In this document: positions 43,880-55,774 of the stretch, in pieces
How the letters are laid out: each line of letters opens with the position of its first letter
How positions within the stretch are numbered: position 1 is the first letter of the stretch
NCBI GenBank assembly: GCA_022605425.2
Contig: CM061255.1
Span: forward strand, 248,001-312,000
Origin: Hamiltosporidium tvaerminnensis
Taxonomy: Eukaryota; Microsporidia; Dubosqiidae
Reading direction: 5' to 3'
DNA length: 64,000 nt
Position numbers and translations under genes: made by a program
Notes under the pieces: generated by a model
Database searches by the model: none
What the model saw: the letters and a program-made list of their open reading frames with translations, nothing else
Told to the model about the DNA's origin: nothing

Positions 43880-46140
43880 AATATTTTTTTAATTATTACT
43901 ACTACTAAATGGCGCTATATATCTTAAATAGCCAGGTATCTTTAACGATTTTTATCTATTCTTCTCAATCTAGCGCCTTTTCATTCCAATACTTTGTAAT
44001 AAGCATTCACAGATCCTTTTCTATAGTATATATCCATATTTTCCATGATCTACCTTTGTTTTTTTTCATTCAGGCTATGCTCATAGACTTAGTTGCTTGT
44101 AGATCGGGAAACATCGTATTATAGTCTCTAGCCATATTAATCTTCCTCTATATATTTCAGATACTAAATTTGATTTACGATAGAGATCATACTTTTCTAG
44201 ATTATCTTCGATTTTTCTTTATTTATTATGGTTTATTGGTCATATATTTTGCGAGGTATAATTCTTCCCTGCATATCTAGAGTATTTAATTTCTTTTTGG
44301 CATAACTCAACTCTCAGATTCATATGTTACAACAGGTTGTATGATGGTTCTATATCTATTCTTTTTTGAATTCCTACTTATACATCTTACTTTAATCGGG
44401 GGTTGCGTTACAAAGTAGACTGTATTTCCAGCTTTCATCCTTTCCTAAATTTCCTCATTGCTTTTGTTATTTTTATTTAAAAGCTTCTTAGATATGTAAA
44501 GACGATACTTTTTCGAACTTTATATAGTCAATTTCTAGAACATTGTTTAAGTTACTTGGCGAAAATGTCATTTCCATTACTTAATTTTGTTCTGGTTTTT
44601 CTTTAATTCGGCCTTTGTTTATTTCGTTGCGATTGCACCAAAAGAAGAATTTATATCGTTTTTGTTTCTGCAGATTATACTTAAATCGTCGGTATATACT
44701 ATGTAAAAGGTTTTTAGATTGAAGATAATTTCATTTTTATCAGGTTTGATTTTACGAATAATATTTTTCATTGTAAAGTTAAGTAATATACACGATAATG
44801 TATCTCCTTGTTTTGATCATTTGTTTATTTTAAAATCCTTTGAAATATCGTTTTTCATCCATATCTTTCATTTCGTTTTAGCTGGACAATTTTATCATTC
44901 TGATCAGTTTTGTAGGAATTCATAAATCTCCAAGAAAATTGAACGTGTATTTACGATAAACATTATCATAAGCTTTTTTATAATCCAAAAAAAAGTTGAT
45001 GTGTAGGAATATTATATTGATAGCTTTCTTCAATATCATTCTTATTATAAATTTTGATCTGTTTTCGACCTTCTTTCGGAACCACATTGATAATCTCCTA
45101 TAATTCCTTCGTCGCATTTCTCTAATCTTTTGCAACTATTTTGCTTAGAATTTTATAACCAGTATTTAATGGAGATTTTCCCATATTATTACCACATTTC
45201 ATCTGCGCACTTTGCTTGTGTAAAGGTATTAGCAGGCTTACATTCGATTCCTCGGCAATTTTTTCCTTTCTCCATATAATTTTTACCGATTGGTGTATAT
45301 TTTCGCTTAATTTATCACCTCAATATTTTAGAAGCACAGCTGAAATTTTATCTTCGCTCGGTGCTTTATGATTTCGCCAACTCATAATGACAGTTATTGT
45401 CTCCTCGAGAGTTGGATATTCAATAGCTTCAATATTCCCTTTAGCTGAATTATTATAAAATTCTTCCTTATCAGATTTATTTATCCTCTTCCATGCTGTT
45501 TAGAAGGCTTTCGAAATATTTAGCCCATGTATCGAAAATTTCTTTGGGATCCGTAAAAATGTCAGCCTTCTTTTCTTCTAGAATATCGGTTTTAGGTACA
45601 AAGCGTCGGTTCATATTTCTTATTAACTCATGCATCCGCCTTATTCATTTACTTTCTGCATTTAATTTTATTTCTTTTAGTCTTTTGATCTCTCTTGCTT
45701 TTCTTTTTCTTCTTAAAACACGGTTTACATTGGTTTTGCTGCACAGAACTCCTGTTTGAGGAATGTGGTATTGAGTTGTAACATTTTAATTCTGGCTTTT
45801 TTTCGATGGTTGATGGCCTCTCTATACTCTTGATCGAACAAATTATCTCGTGGCTCATATTTTTGAACTCTAACACTTCTTCCAAAGTTCTGTGATAGTT
45901 TTCTTTATCTTGCCCCGAGTGTCATCTATGTCAGCTGTAATATAAGGCTTGTTGATTTTTAAGTGTTTAGTCAGTGTCTTTGCATATTTTCCTCTTGTGT
46001 CTAAATCCTTCTGCATATCAGTATCAAATCTTTCTAAGGTAGATCTTCATGGGAGGTTTTGAGACTGATATTCGTTGCCCACAGTTCATCTTTATCAAAA
46101 AGTGATCTGAATCTGCATCAGTGTCTCTAAATCATCATGA
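43880..46140 (-). mobile_element. Decayed APE-type LINE reverse transcriptase (RTE/CR1/Jockey-like)
   Basis: The minus strand, read through many stops and frame changes, gives the canonical order of a LINE RT. EIKRLKEIKLNAESK and DPKEIFDTWAKYFESLLN (linker) come first. YPTLEETITVIMSWRNHKAPSEDKI-AVLLKY, IIWRKEKIAEESN-SLLIPLHK and LNTGYKILSKIV (fingers) follow. Motif A is FLDYKKAYDNVYR (about 44990-44950), motif B SKQGDTLSCILLNFTM (about 44820-44765) and motif C VYTDDLSIICRN (about 44700-44660). Then come EEI-ERMKAGN and VVTYESES, and a C-terminal segment to 43,880. This is the endonuclease-reverse-transcriptase family common in animals and distinct from the R2-like element. The N-terminal endonuclease was not found. 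Too broken to be active. Confidence 0.75.
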
Positions 46141-46185
46141 ATTTTAGATAAATTAAAAAGAATATGAATTTTTATGGTAATAGAA

Positions 46186-49100
46186 TGGGAAAAAAGAGAA
46201 AAAAAAGAAAAAATCAAACAACGGAAATAGTTTAAAGAATAAAAACGTGGAAGAGAGAGTAACATATCCGAGACGCTTCCACCACAACGACCATCTATAA
46301 TAACACCACCCCCATCGAGCAATACGCTTCAGGCACCCAATCAGCCTGCTCGATTCCGCACACCCTTCTTCCTGTCCCGATTCTTCTGCGTGGGACCAGC
46401 CAACACAATGGAAAACCCAATGTACCGCCATTCCAGAAGAAACGATGATGGTATTGCATTCAATACTGACTCGTCACAGCCGTAGACAGGAATGGCCTAG
46501 ATCTGCTATTTCAGCGGTCAAAAAGGTTTGAGAAATGCCAGAAATGGCTGGTCTGCAATTCTTAGGTACTATAATAGGAACTTTGGTCGAACTGTTGATA
46601 TCGATGTGTTAAAAAAATTAATACATAATGAGGCAGAAAAAAATAAGCAAGAAGAGAATGGAGAGCGACGTAGAATCGCCACTGTCTCGCCGAGCCATGT
46701 TCTTTAACTACACTACACCTATATGAACCTGAGAGAAAAGTTCTTGTGTAAAACAAGGAACTCGGAGAAGGAAACGGAGATGAGTGGTCCGAACTAGAAA
46801 ACTCCAAGGAATTGGTGATAGTAAAGTTTGGAACTCATATATCGGATTACAGGTGAATATGCGAATCCATGTGCCTAAGAATGTTAGTGATGCAGCTCGA
46901 ATCATCCAGGCGGCTCAGGTAGCTATGACGAGGAAACGCGAAGGAGAAGCGTAGATCCGCTTGGAAGAAAACATAGAAAGTAAAATTTCAAGTTAGTACT
47001 TCCAAAGATCCCTGAGAAGGCCGTAAACTGGAAAAGCTCCCACTCGGAAACGAAAAGTCTCAGAAAAATAGCGAGAGTTTAATCTAGACTTAACAAAATA
47101 AATGATCTCTCCGAGGCTTTGGTTAAGAAGAATGAGGCTTTGAACGTGTACGAAAAAAAATACGATGTATGAAAGTAGGAGGAAATTTCGAAAAGAGAAT
47201 CGTATGTTTGAGTTATTCCGAGGTCGATTCTATCGAGGGTTATCTGAACGCGTTGAATCCGAGCATGTGGTTTATCGTGACGAAATTTCAGAATTTTGGT
47301 CTACAATGTGGAATAAAAAGATAAAGTAGTTACATATGATGAGTATTTGATACCTTCGTGTCAGATACGCACCAGACCACGTTTCCTTTACTTGAAGAGT
47401 TTATAGATATCATCAATTGGCGCCTAACTGGAAAGCCGCTGGAATTGATGGTATTTATAACTTTACATCAAGAAACTTACGAGCCTTCAAAATATCTTTA
47501 CGATATTGTGAAAGCCATATGTTTAGAAGGAACGCCTCAAGCCGATTGGTATTATTGTGGACTTACTTATCTGATACCTAAAGGTGCACCAAAGACTGGC
47601 TCTGATTACAGACCAATAACTTTTATGTCCAACCTCTACAAGTTAACGACTAAGTGTGTAACGAAAGTGGTTCAGGTTGAGGTGGAAAGACGAGGATTAC
47701 TTTCAGATAATCAGTTGGGAGCGGTTAGAGGAGTGCAAGGACAAAGAACAGGCCCTATTGAATATGCCATTAATAAAGAGTACGGAAACAACTAAGCAAC
47801 ATGGATTGATGCAAAAAGCTATGATTCAATAGATCATGCTATTGACCAATGCATGAAAACCTTAATTTACCTGATTGGATCCTGAAATTTATTAAGGTAA
47901 TTATATCAAAATGGAAAATTGATATATCAGTAGGGCCTGAAAAAACATGAGCAAGAAGATTGATAGAGGGATTCGCAAGGAGATAGTTTGTCACCATTAT
48001 TGTTTGTGTTGTGTATGGATCCATTGAGCCGAAAGCTAATGAAAATACACAAAAGTGACAATAAAGACAGATGCAGAATCCCACGCGACTAATCATCTCT
48101 TGTTTATTGATGATCTTAAGCTCCTTGCCGAAGATGGACAAACATTGGAAGAAATACGGAGGAGGTTAAAAAGTTTATGAATAATATAGGATTGGAAATT
48201 AACAAAGAGAAGTAGCCACTAATGATCCATGTTGGAAGATACCACCCTTCTGAAAGAATAGGTGTTTATAAATACCTTGGAATTATAGAAGATAGCAGAG
48301 GAATTCCAACAAGTAAGTCGTTGAGGAAGTACAGAATAAACTTATAGTACGAGTAGAAAGACTTTGTCGCACGAGATTAAATGCAAGAAATTTATTTCAA
48401 GCCATTAATCAACATGCAATTCTTTACTAAACTATCATATAGGTGTACTCCGACTAAAACTGCTGGCTTCTCAAGTTAGATGATGCGGTGCGCAGTGTCA
48501 AAAGAACAAAATACATCTACGCCCAGGATGCAAAGAACGTCTATACCTTCCACGTAAAGAACTGGAAGAGGTTTACATAGTGTCGAGTTCAAAAGCGAAC
48601 ATATGCTTTTGCAACTCTTGGATTGTCTGAAAAACATAAAGATACATCGACCAGAAGACAGCAATCCTAAAGGTTGAGAATAATAATAAAACCCACCTTC
48701 ACTAATTAAAAACTTTAAAAAATAAAATACGGGTTGGAAGAAAGTCACAAAAAGAATTGGCAAAGCCAACTAGCAACCTAATAACGAAATCAAAAACCGA
48801 AAACTACATTCAAAGTTATATAGCGCTAGAAATAACGAGCTGGTAAGTGTAAATGACTCCTCAAGATGGTTCAAGAAAGGAGTAAGACCACGGACGAAGC
48901 AGTGTTCGTTATATCCAGGATAGAAAGTATCTGGGGTGCAGAAGGTAGCCACACGCAACCAGTCTAGGAAAACAGTCGATCACTTAGCAACGAGATGAAA
49001 AAATGATTGGCAGACATACTAGACGACATAATGAAGTGGTACGATCTAACATTTACTCTTCTGAATAAATATAAGTTTAAGTCTCGAAACAAATTAGAAG

Positions 49101-49798
49101 CCACCAGTTCAAGAAATTCTGATAACGTATATGCAGAGATAAGAGTACACCAGAATAAAAACGATGTCAAGATTCGGTAACAGAACAGATATATTTATTT
49201 TAGACAAGACAGAATAGGATAACCCCATTGAAGTAGGAATCACATCCCAAGACTCCTCAAATAGTTGAAACAGAGAAGCTAGGAAGTAGACCTATTACAA
49301 ATGAGTTAGGTCTTATTTATAAATGCAGCGTAGAGATAATTCCTTATGTGATGACCTGGGACGGTATTGTGACAAAATACCATAAGACGTATGTTAATAG
49401 ACTGCCAATATCCATGAATGTAGAGGCATATATACAATCCATAGTACTCAAGAAGACAGTCGAAACAATTTCTTTTGATCGACGAAGAGGACTTGAGTCT
49501 GGACCAAATGCCGAGGAGAGCTAGGGAGAGAGCATCATTAAGTGTTATCTTAGGAGCTGAGATGCATAAACAACCAATACCCCCTTTAAAGCAAGTAGAC
49601 AACGAGGAAGATGATGTTAAAACGGAAAATACAAAAAAATATTTTACCCCTTATTTTGGATGGCATAACCACAGCAAAACAACCAACAACTAATACAAAT
49701 GAAGAGTTGGAGTTGGAAGAAGAGATAGAAGTGGTTGAAATGGTGGAAAGAATTATTTAAAAAGAAAAATTTGTTAACCCAGAATTTCATTAAATAAA
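46186..49798 (+). mobile_element. R2-like non-LTR retrotransposon, copy 2 (full length, heavily deleted)
   Basis: Colinear with copy 1 (2332-6112) over its whole length with high nucleotide identity, but missing roughly one base every ten to twenty in two zones (about 46270-47100 and 47750-49300). The zones 47140-47740 and 49300-49798 are nearly free of indels. In the clean zones its codons correct copy 1 (TGG where copy 1 has TAG at 3655). Only short frames remain open, such as 47358-47795 (RT fingers, DYRPITFMSNLYKL) and 49475-49693 (C-terminus). The frame break near the RT motif C is shared with copy 1. The element starts about 50 bp from the 5' side of the decayed LINE on the other strand. 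Confidence 0.88.
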
Positions 49799-51990
49799 AA
49801 TTAATGGTAATAGATAATCAATTAAAAAAATTTTTGTTCAATAAACAAATATTTTTATTCTTAAGTACATATAAAAACAACATGACTTCAGAGTCTCTTT
49901 CTTTTAAGTTTTCAAAACCAAGACACTTTATCGTAAAAAATATTTTTTTTTCTTTCATTGTTCTAGATTATTAGTAATACTCAAAAGAATGTGATATCAA
50001 ATTATTAAATCTATTTTGAACGTATAAAGTAAAGCAAAGAAAAAAAAAGCTTTTAATTTCAAACAATTACAAAAAGAATTCTAATAAAATTAATATGAAG
50101 CCTCTCTTATCTTAATATATACCTTACTTAAATAAAACACTATCATACTTATATTAATGTTTAAATATTTTTTAATTATATCACATATAAATTTTTTATA
50201 TAATTCAGTAATATCCCGACCACGAAAGACGAGTCATCTAAAGATGTTTAATTTATTCGAAAAAAAAGTAATTGTCCAAGAATATAGCTCAAATTAAGAA
50301 TATGACTTTTTCTATTTGTTCATAAATCTTACACAACCAATAATGGTGAGTGAAAGTGAACATTAAAAACTTGAAAAAGCGTAAAAATTTTAAAAAATAA
50401 ATTAAAATAAATATAGTAAAAATATTTTATAGGTTGTATTTCGTAGTCAGAATATCATAATAAATAAATTTTTTTATTTTTCTGAAATTTGGATTTTTCA
50501 AAAAAATTTAAATTATTTGGATCAAATTAATTTTTCTAAGAATTTTACAGTTATATAAACATTGTATGATGATATTGATTGATATTACCTTTCTTCTTTG
50601 CCTTATTTATATTCTCAATAATAAATACATAAAACAATTATTCCTTGAAAAATCTCATAGAATTTATACCTGATTAAATTTAAAGATTATTAATAAAAAT
50701 GACTAAGAATTTATACAATAAATAAATTTACCAATACCTCATATAGTTAAAAAGAACTGTTTTTCGGACAAAGAAAACGCTTCAGATGAATAAATTGATT
50801 TGAGAAATAAGACAACATGGAATGAAAATATATGTTTAATTAAACATATTGAATATAAAATACCGACCTGAAACCATAAAAAGTATAAACTAACTAAAAA
50901 AAAGTAAGAGAAATATGCAGATTGAAAGAAACCCAAATTTTTTTTAGGAAATTCTTCAAGAGCGGCTAATAATTCGAAGATAAAACACTAAAAAAAATTT
51001 ACGTAAAAGAGATCAGATGAAAATATAAAATTCCTATTTAAAAGATTGAGAAACTATAGCTCATATAATGAACTAGAATATTATAATCGAAAAGTTTTTC
51101 ATATGGTTTTTTTAAATGTAAAATAAAGTTCATTTCAACAGCCATGCCAGCTAGTACAATATAAGTCTAATTAATACTTATAAATAATATAAAATAAAAT
51201 ATATCATAATATCTTCATTTATCTTTCTTTCAGTAAATACAAGAATTTAAATCATTCAGTTATATTTTTATCAGATAAAAAAACAAGAATTTACGATTCC
51301 TCAAGTAATCACTAAAAAACAAACTTTTAGAAACGAAATTGAAATAACTTAAAAGACGAATGCCAAGTTTTTCCTATTTTAAAAAATACATAATAACCAA
51401 TCTAATAGATCAACCTAATATATTTTTACAATTATAATATTTTTTTTACAATTATAATTAATACTTCAATCCTAAATAAATTCATAAAAAAAACCTGTCT
51501 TTACAAATTAATTATTCGAATTCCAGAAATTTTAATATAAATATATATTTACGATAGATACAAATTATATTTTAATATAAATGTATTAATTATAATTTAA
51601 TTGTTAAGTAATGTATGAGAATAGTAATTTATTGTAATACATAAAATGTTATATAAGTTATTATGAGTAAATTGAAAGTAAGATATTTTTTTAGTAAGTA
51701 ATATAGGTGAACAAAAGTAAATAATATTAGTAAATAAAAAGTAAATACGGATTTATTTTATTATTTTTTGTAAATATTTTGGTAATACTCTTTAAACTAA
51801 TCTATAAGCAATATTATATTTAAGTTATTTTTTTTGTAATTTTGTATTTAACTGTCTGAAGAATAGAAAATATATAAAAAAAATGATTTTTATCAGTAAA
51901 AAAAAATGTATTTAAAAATGTTAAATTAATAAAAAAAAATATAAAATTTGTCTAAAACGAGATAAATTCTTTTTTTTACGTTCTAATAAC
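49799..51990. other. AT-rich spacer
   Basis: About 2.2 kb without a supported gene; stops in all frames and no recognised motif. Confidence 0.5.
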
Positions 51991-51999
51991 GGTATTGTA

Positions 52000-52002
52000 C
52001 CC
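52000..52002 (+). promoter_or_regulatory. CCC start-site signal of the repeat-rich ORF before Cdc25
   Basis: GTACCCTGGGATTATG: CCC seven bases before ATG 52010. It supports that Met as start. Confidence 0.55.
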
Positions 52003-52009
52003 TGGGATT

Positions 52010-52861
52010 ATGAAATGTAATATAAATAGAATAGAAGGGTCTTTTACAAGTACGATTCTTAGTGATATGTCGGAGACTGTGGAATATAATTTGTGTGGAA
52101 AATATAGTGAATGTGAGGATTTTGGATTTTTGGAGAGTAGTGAGGTTTTTGGTGTGTCTGGTTGTAATACTAGTTTAAGGTTTAAAGAAGATAATATTTT
52201 TGATGAAAATAATTTTGAGGAGAACAAAGAATCTTTTGTTTTCAACGAAACAAATTTTGAGGAGAAAAATATTTTTGAAGAATCAATTTTTGAAAGGAAA
52301 AAAGAATCTTTTGTTTTCCACGAAACAAATTTTGAGGAGAAAAATAATTTAGAAGAATCGATTTTTGAAAGGAAAAAAGAATCTATTGTTTTCAACGAAA
52401 CAAATTTTGAGGAGAAAATTATTTTTGAAGAATCAATTTTTGAAAAGAAAAAGGCGTCACTCCTTTTTAAGAAAACGAATTTTGATCAAAAAAATATTCT
52501 TGAAAAGAAAAAAGAAGAGTCTCTCATTTTTGATGAAAAAAATATTTTTTCAACACAAAATAATTTTACAGAAAACGAAGTAGAGCAGCAATATAACACC
52601 CCTTATAATAAGTGTAATAGAAAAGATAAAAATCATTTACCTGACACTTCTAATTCACGTGTAAATATATCGATTAAAGATAAAGATATTACAGAAACAT
52701 CATATTATAAGGATATTAAAACCATCACCCTTTATTTATATGACCATATAAATAACACCCCTGTGCTTTCTCTTACTAATAACACCATTAATAACACATA
52801 TAATATACTTATAAATAACACCCCTGTGCTTTCTCTTAATAATAACACACATAATAGATAA
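52010..52861 (+). CDS. Repeat-rich ORF, probably the N-terminal part of the Cdc25 gene
   Basis: 284 codons from the CCC-marked ATG. Residues about 65-165 are four to five units of about 25 residues (75 bp) with the pattern ESFVFNETNFEEKNIFEESIFERKK, acidic/basic alternating and predicted helical. The end is an Asn-Thr-Pro repeat (INNTPVLSLTNNT) encoded by AATAACACCCCTGTGCTTTCTCTT units. It stops at 52861 inside this repeat. The next frame is open from 52858 and continues the same repeat (ILINNTPVLSLEY) into the Cdc25 ORF. The simplest reading is one gene with a one-base frameshift in the repeat. If it is separate, the function is unknown. Confidence 0.55.
   Translation: MKCNINRIEGSFTSTILSDMSETVEYNLCGKYSECEDFGFLESSEVFGVSGCNTSLRFKEDNIFDENNFEENKESFVFNETNFEEKNIFEESIFERKKESFVFHETNFEEKNNLEESIFERKKESIVFNETNFEEKIIFEESIFEKKKASLLFKKTNFDQKNILEKKKEESLIFDEKNIFSTQNNFTENEVEQQYNTPYNKCNRKDKNHLPDTSNSRVNISIKDKDITETSYYKDIKTITLYLYDHINNTPVLSLTNNTINNTYNILINNTPVLSLNNNTHNR
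52200..52530 (+). repeat. 75-bp coding tandem repeat
   Basis: GAATCTTTTGTTTTCAACGA-type units start near 52227, 52302, 52377 and 52452, 75 bp apart and decaying after the third. They encode the 25-residue units of the ORF before Cdc25. Confidence 0.9.
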
Positions 52862-54048
52862 ATAACACCCCTATTAATATCACTCATAACATACTTATAA
52901 ATAACACCCCTGTGTTATCTTTAGAGTATATTTTTTTTACTTTACTATATAATAAAACCCTATTATCATATGTTGATAATTATTTAAAATCAAAAATGGA
53001 CAAAAACAACAATTTTCTAAAAAATAAAAATAAACCCAAAATGTCTGTAAAAATGATAGAAACATCTTCACCTGATAAAATAAAAAGAAAGAAGATTGTT
53101 TTATCAGAAAAGGTTTTAAATTTACGTCCATTTACATATCACTGGAGCAATTCGTATAAAAATATGTGTAAAAATAATTTACGGGTTTTTTCTGCACCTT
53201 CTGGTCCAACACTTGATAGTAAATTGTTTAAAGAAACTGAATATTTCTGTAAAAATAAAGTAGACTTTTATTCAAGTGAAATTGAAATTTCTTCTGATTT
53301 TGAAGATTCTATTTTGAAGAATAAAATAGACTTTAATGATTGTGAAACAAAGACACCTTACAATTACAAAAATTCTATTAGAAAGAATATAATGGAGTTT
53401 AATGATTGTAAAGCAAAGGCATCTTATAACAATAATGATTGTATTTTGAAGAATAATAATTTTCTAAATAATTCAACGAAAGAAACTTTTTATGAAAGAA
53501 AAAATGTAAAACTGCAATCTTGTATTTCTAAAAAGAGACACCTTATAGATTTTTGGTCGTTACAAGAAACAGGTGAGAAACATTCGTTACCTACTTTGGG
53601 GCCTGGTAAATGTGATAGTATTCAAAGAATCTCTACTGAAGTAGTAAAAAAATGTGTAGAATGTAAATACAATATTAAATATAAAATAATAGATTGTAGA
53701 TTTATGTATGAATACAGAGGTGGACATATTCAAGGAGCAATAAATGCTAATACGACTAAACAAGTAGATTCGTTGTTTTCACAATACCAAGGACATATTC
53801 TTATATTCCATTGTGAATATTCTTCTATCAGAGCTCCTAGACTTGCTAAATATTTACGAAATAAAGACAGAGAAGTAAATAAATATCCGAAATTATTTTT
53901 CCCTGAGATATATATTATGGAAGGCGGATATAAAAATTTTTATTGGAATTTTAAAGATTTTTGTGAACCTAAAATGTACGTACCGATGGGTGGGAATAAA
54001 GTTACGAATAGGATTAAATGTGTTAGGAATAAAATGGGTAGTGAATAG
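52858..54048 (+). CDS. Cdc25-type M-phase inducer phosphatase
   Basis: The C-terminal half is the Cdc25 rhodanese-fold phosphatase domain, which removes inhibitory phosphates from Cdk1 at mitotic entry. It has IIDCRFMYEYRGGHIQGAIN, then the active site HCEYSSIRAPR (HCx5R; His codon at 53809), then EIYIMEGGYKNFY and the C-terminal CEP-MYVPMGG element. The region before it (53041-53560) is low in complexity, with repeated KNKIDFNDC-type units and an LRPFTYHWSNSYKN stretch. The frame is open from 52858 without ATG. Candidate starts are 52996 (MDKNNNF) and 53041 (MSVKMIE; CCC lies four bases upstream). Alternatively it is the continuation of the ORF at 52010 across a frameshift, giving about 680 residues. 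The catalytic domain is intact. Confidence 0.85.
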   Translation: MNNTPINITHNILINNTPVLSLEYIFFTLLYNKTLLSYVDNYLKSKMDKNNNFLKNKNKPKMSVKMIETSSPDKIKRKKIVLSEKVLNLRPFTYHWSNSYKNMCKNNLRVFSAPSGPTLDSKLFKETEYFCKNKVDFYSSEIEISSDFEDSILKNKIDFNDCETKTPYNYKNSIRKNIMEFNDCKAKASYNNNDCILKNNNFLNNSTKETFYERKNVKLQSCISKKRHLIDFWSLQETGEKHSLPTLGPGKCDSIQRISTEVVKKCVECKYNIKYKIIDCRFMYEYRGGHIQGAINANTTKQVDSLFSQYQGHILIFHCEYSSIRAPRLAKYLRNKDREVNKYPKLFFPEIYIMEGGYKNFYWNFKDFCEPKMYVPMGGNKVTNRIKCVRNKMGSE

Positions 54049-55774
54049 ATAAAAAAATTGAAGTAATTTTAATATTTTAATGTTTTGATTTTTAAATATT
54101 TTTGTACGTTGGTTCTCTTAATATGTTTGAAAGATTCTTTGGTATTAATTTAATCAGTTTAAAATTATGTATTTTTATTTTTAGCTTCAATTTTAATTTA
54201 TTTGATAGGTTTTTAGGTGTTCATTATAGTTAGATAATTTTATTTGTATTGTTTATTTCGATTTTAATTTATCAAATTTACTTTTTTATTTACATTTTTT
54301 TATTATGATATTATATTTAATATATAATGGTCTCTATGCTGTTATATTATTCATAAAAGAAGTAGGTGAGTATTTTTGATATTTTTCTATTTTTAAATGT
54401 TTTTTTGATTGTACTTAGTATAATTATTTTCTATGTTACAAATTATTAAAGAAAAATATTTTTGAAAGAATTTTTTCGGTAATTAAAAGTGAATTATACA
54501 AGTAATTTACTAATTTGTGATGATTTTTACTTATAGGATATTTATATTTCGGGGACTTGATTGTTCTGAAATATTATTATAATATATGTATGTGTTCCGG
54601 ACTTACTTTCATTTTTTTTATTTCATTCTCTTAGGTCTTTTTCTGCTCTGACTGGTCACACTGCTCTCGCTGTGGATCTTGGAATATTTATATTAATTTC
54701 AATATTATAGATAACTCGCTTGTAACATATATTTTTAAATTATTTTGGTCTCCTAGGCTTTTGCTTTGTTAATTTTGGCATATTTGATTATTTATTGAAC
54801 CGAGATACACACACTTATATGTCTTGATTCTTAACACCTTGCTTTTTTAAAATAATGATTCGATGTTTTTTAAATCATTTTTTTTATATTGTGGTTTACT
54901 TCACTCTTTCTTTTGTATGTCGACCATGTTCTAAATCATGGATTATTATTAGTCTATGAAAGATTTCAATATATTTTCTTTGTAATATCTAAATGAGAAA
55001 TAATTTATTTTAAATGTGCTTTATCTCAAAGTAGGTATTTCTGTTATAAGTGCCCTATTCCTTAATTTCAAGCTGCCATTGATATCTTATATCAAGACAA
55101 CTTTTTTGTACTTGCAACTTGTAGTTTTCTTCGAAGTTACTTGAATTCGCTTCAACAAATGGTTCACGACGAATTATGATTTAAAAATATTCTTACTAAT
55201 ATAATTAGATCTACAGTAGCTAAGTTCAGCTTTCTAATTCTTATGTTTAAAAATGAAGATTTAATGTATTTTAATTTTAAACTGACGGATCAGATAATTT
55301 GTTTGTAGTATTTTTTATTCATTCTACCTAAAGATTATCACCGGTATTTGAGTCTAAGATAAAAACTATTTACATGTGAAAAAATATCAAAGCTAAAAAA
55401 ATTCTCTTTTGTTTTAGGTTTCTTGGATTCTGAAATAATAGAAAATTTACTTTTAGAAAATTTTCTCATTCTCTAGCCTCTGGATCTCAAAACTACGGTC
55501 GTTGACCACATCTGGATTGCGGTATCGATCCAGGAATTATCTACATCTACATTAGAAATTTTTTATTGTAAGGTTGGTGTATTTTTAAGCTAAAAAATCA
55601 TATACTTCCAGTATAATACAAAAAAATTACAATTAAAGATGAATTATATCATAAATTCGTGATACAAAGAAAATTTATTTGGTATTTAACATTTTTTTAA
55701 AGTATTTTATACTAAAAAATCAAAATACAATAAAAAAAATTTGGTGGCGTATTTTCTAATTAATTATATTGATA
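54049..55774. other. Spacer, no supported gene
   Basis: AT-rich. One less AT-rich patch at 54630-54700 (TCTGCTCTGACTGGTCACACTG) might be retroelement debris, but no motif is readable. Confidence 0.45.

Noticed and set aside
44719-44925. Plus-strand ORFs over the decayed LINE (also 45493-45759)
   Set aside because: They oppose the clear minus-strand RT motifs and have no motifs of their own.
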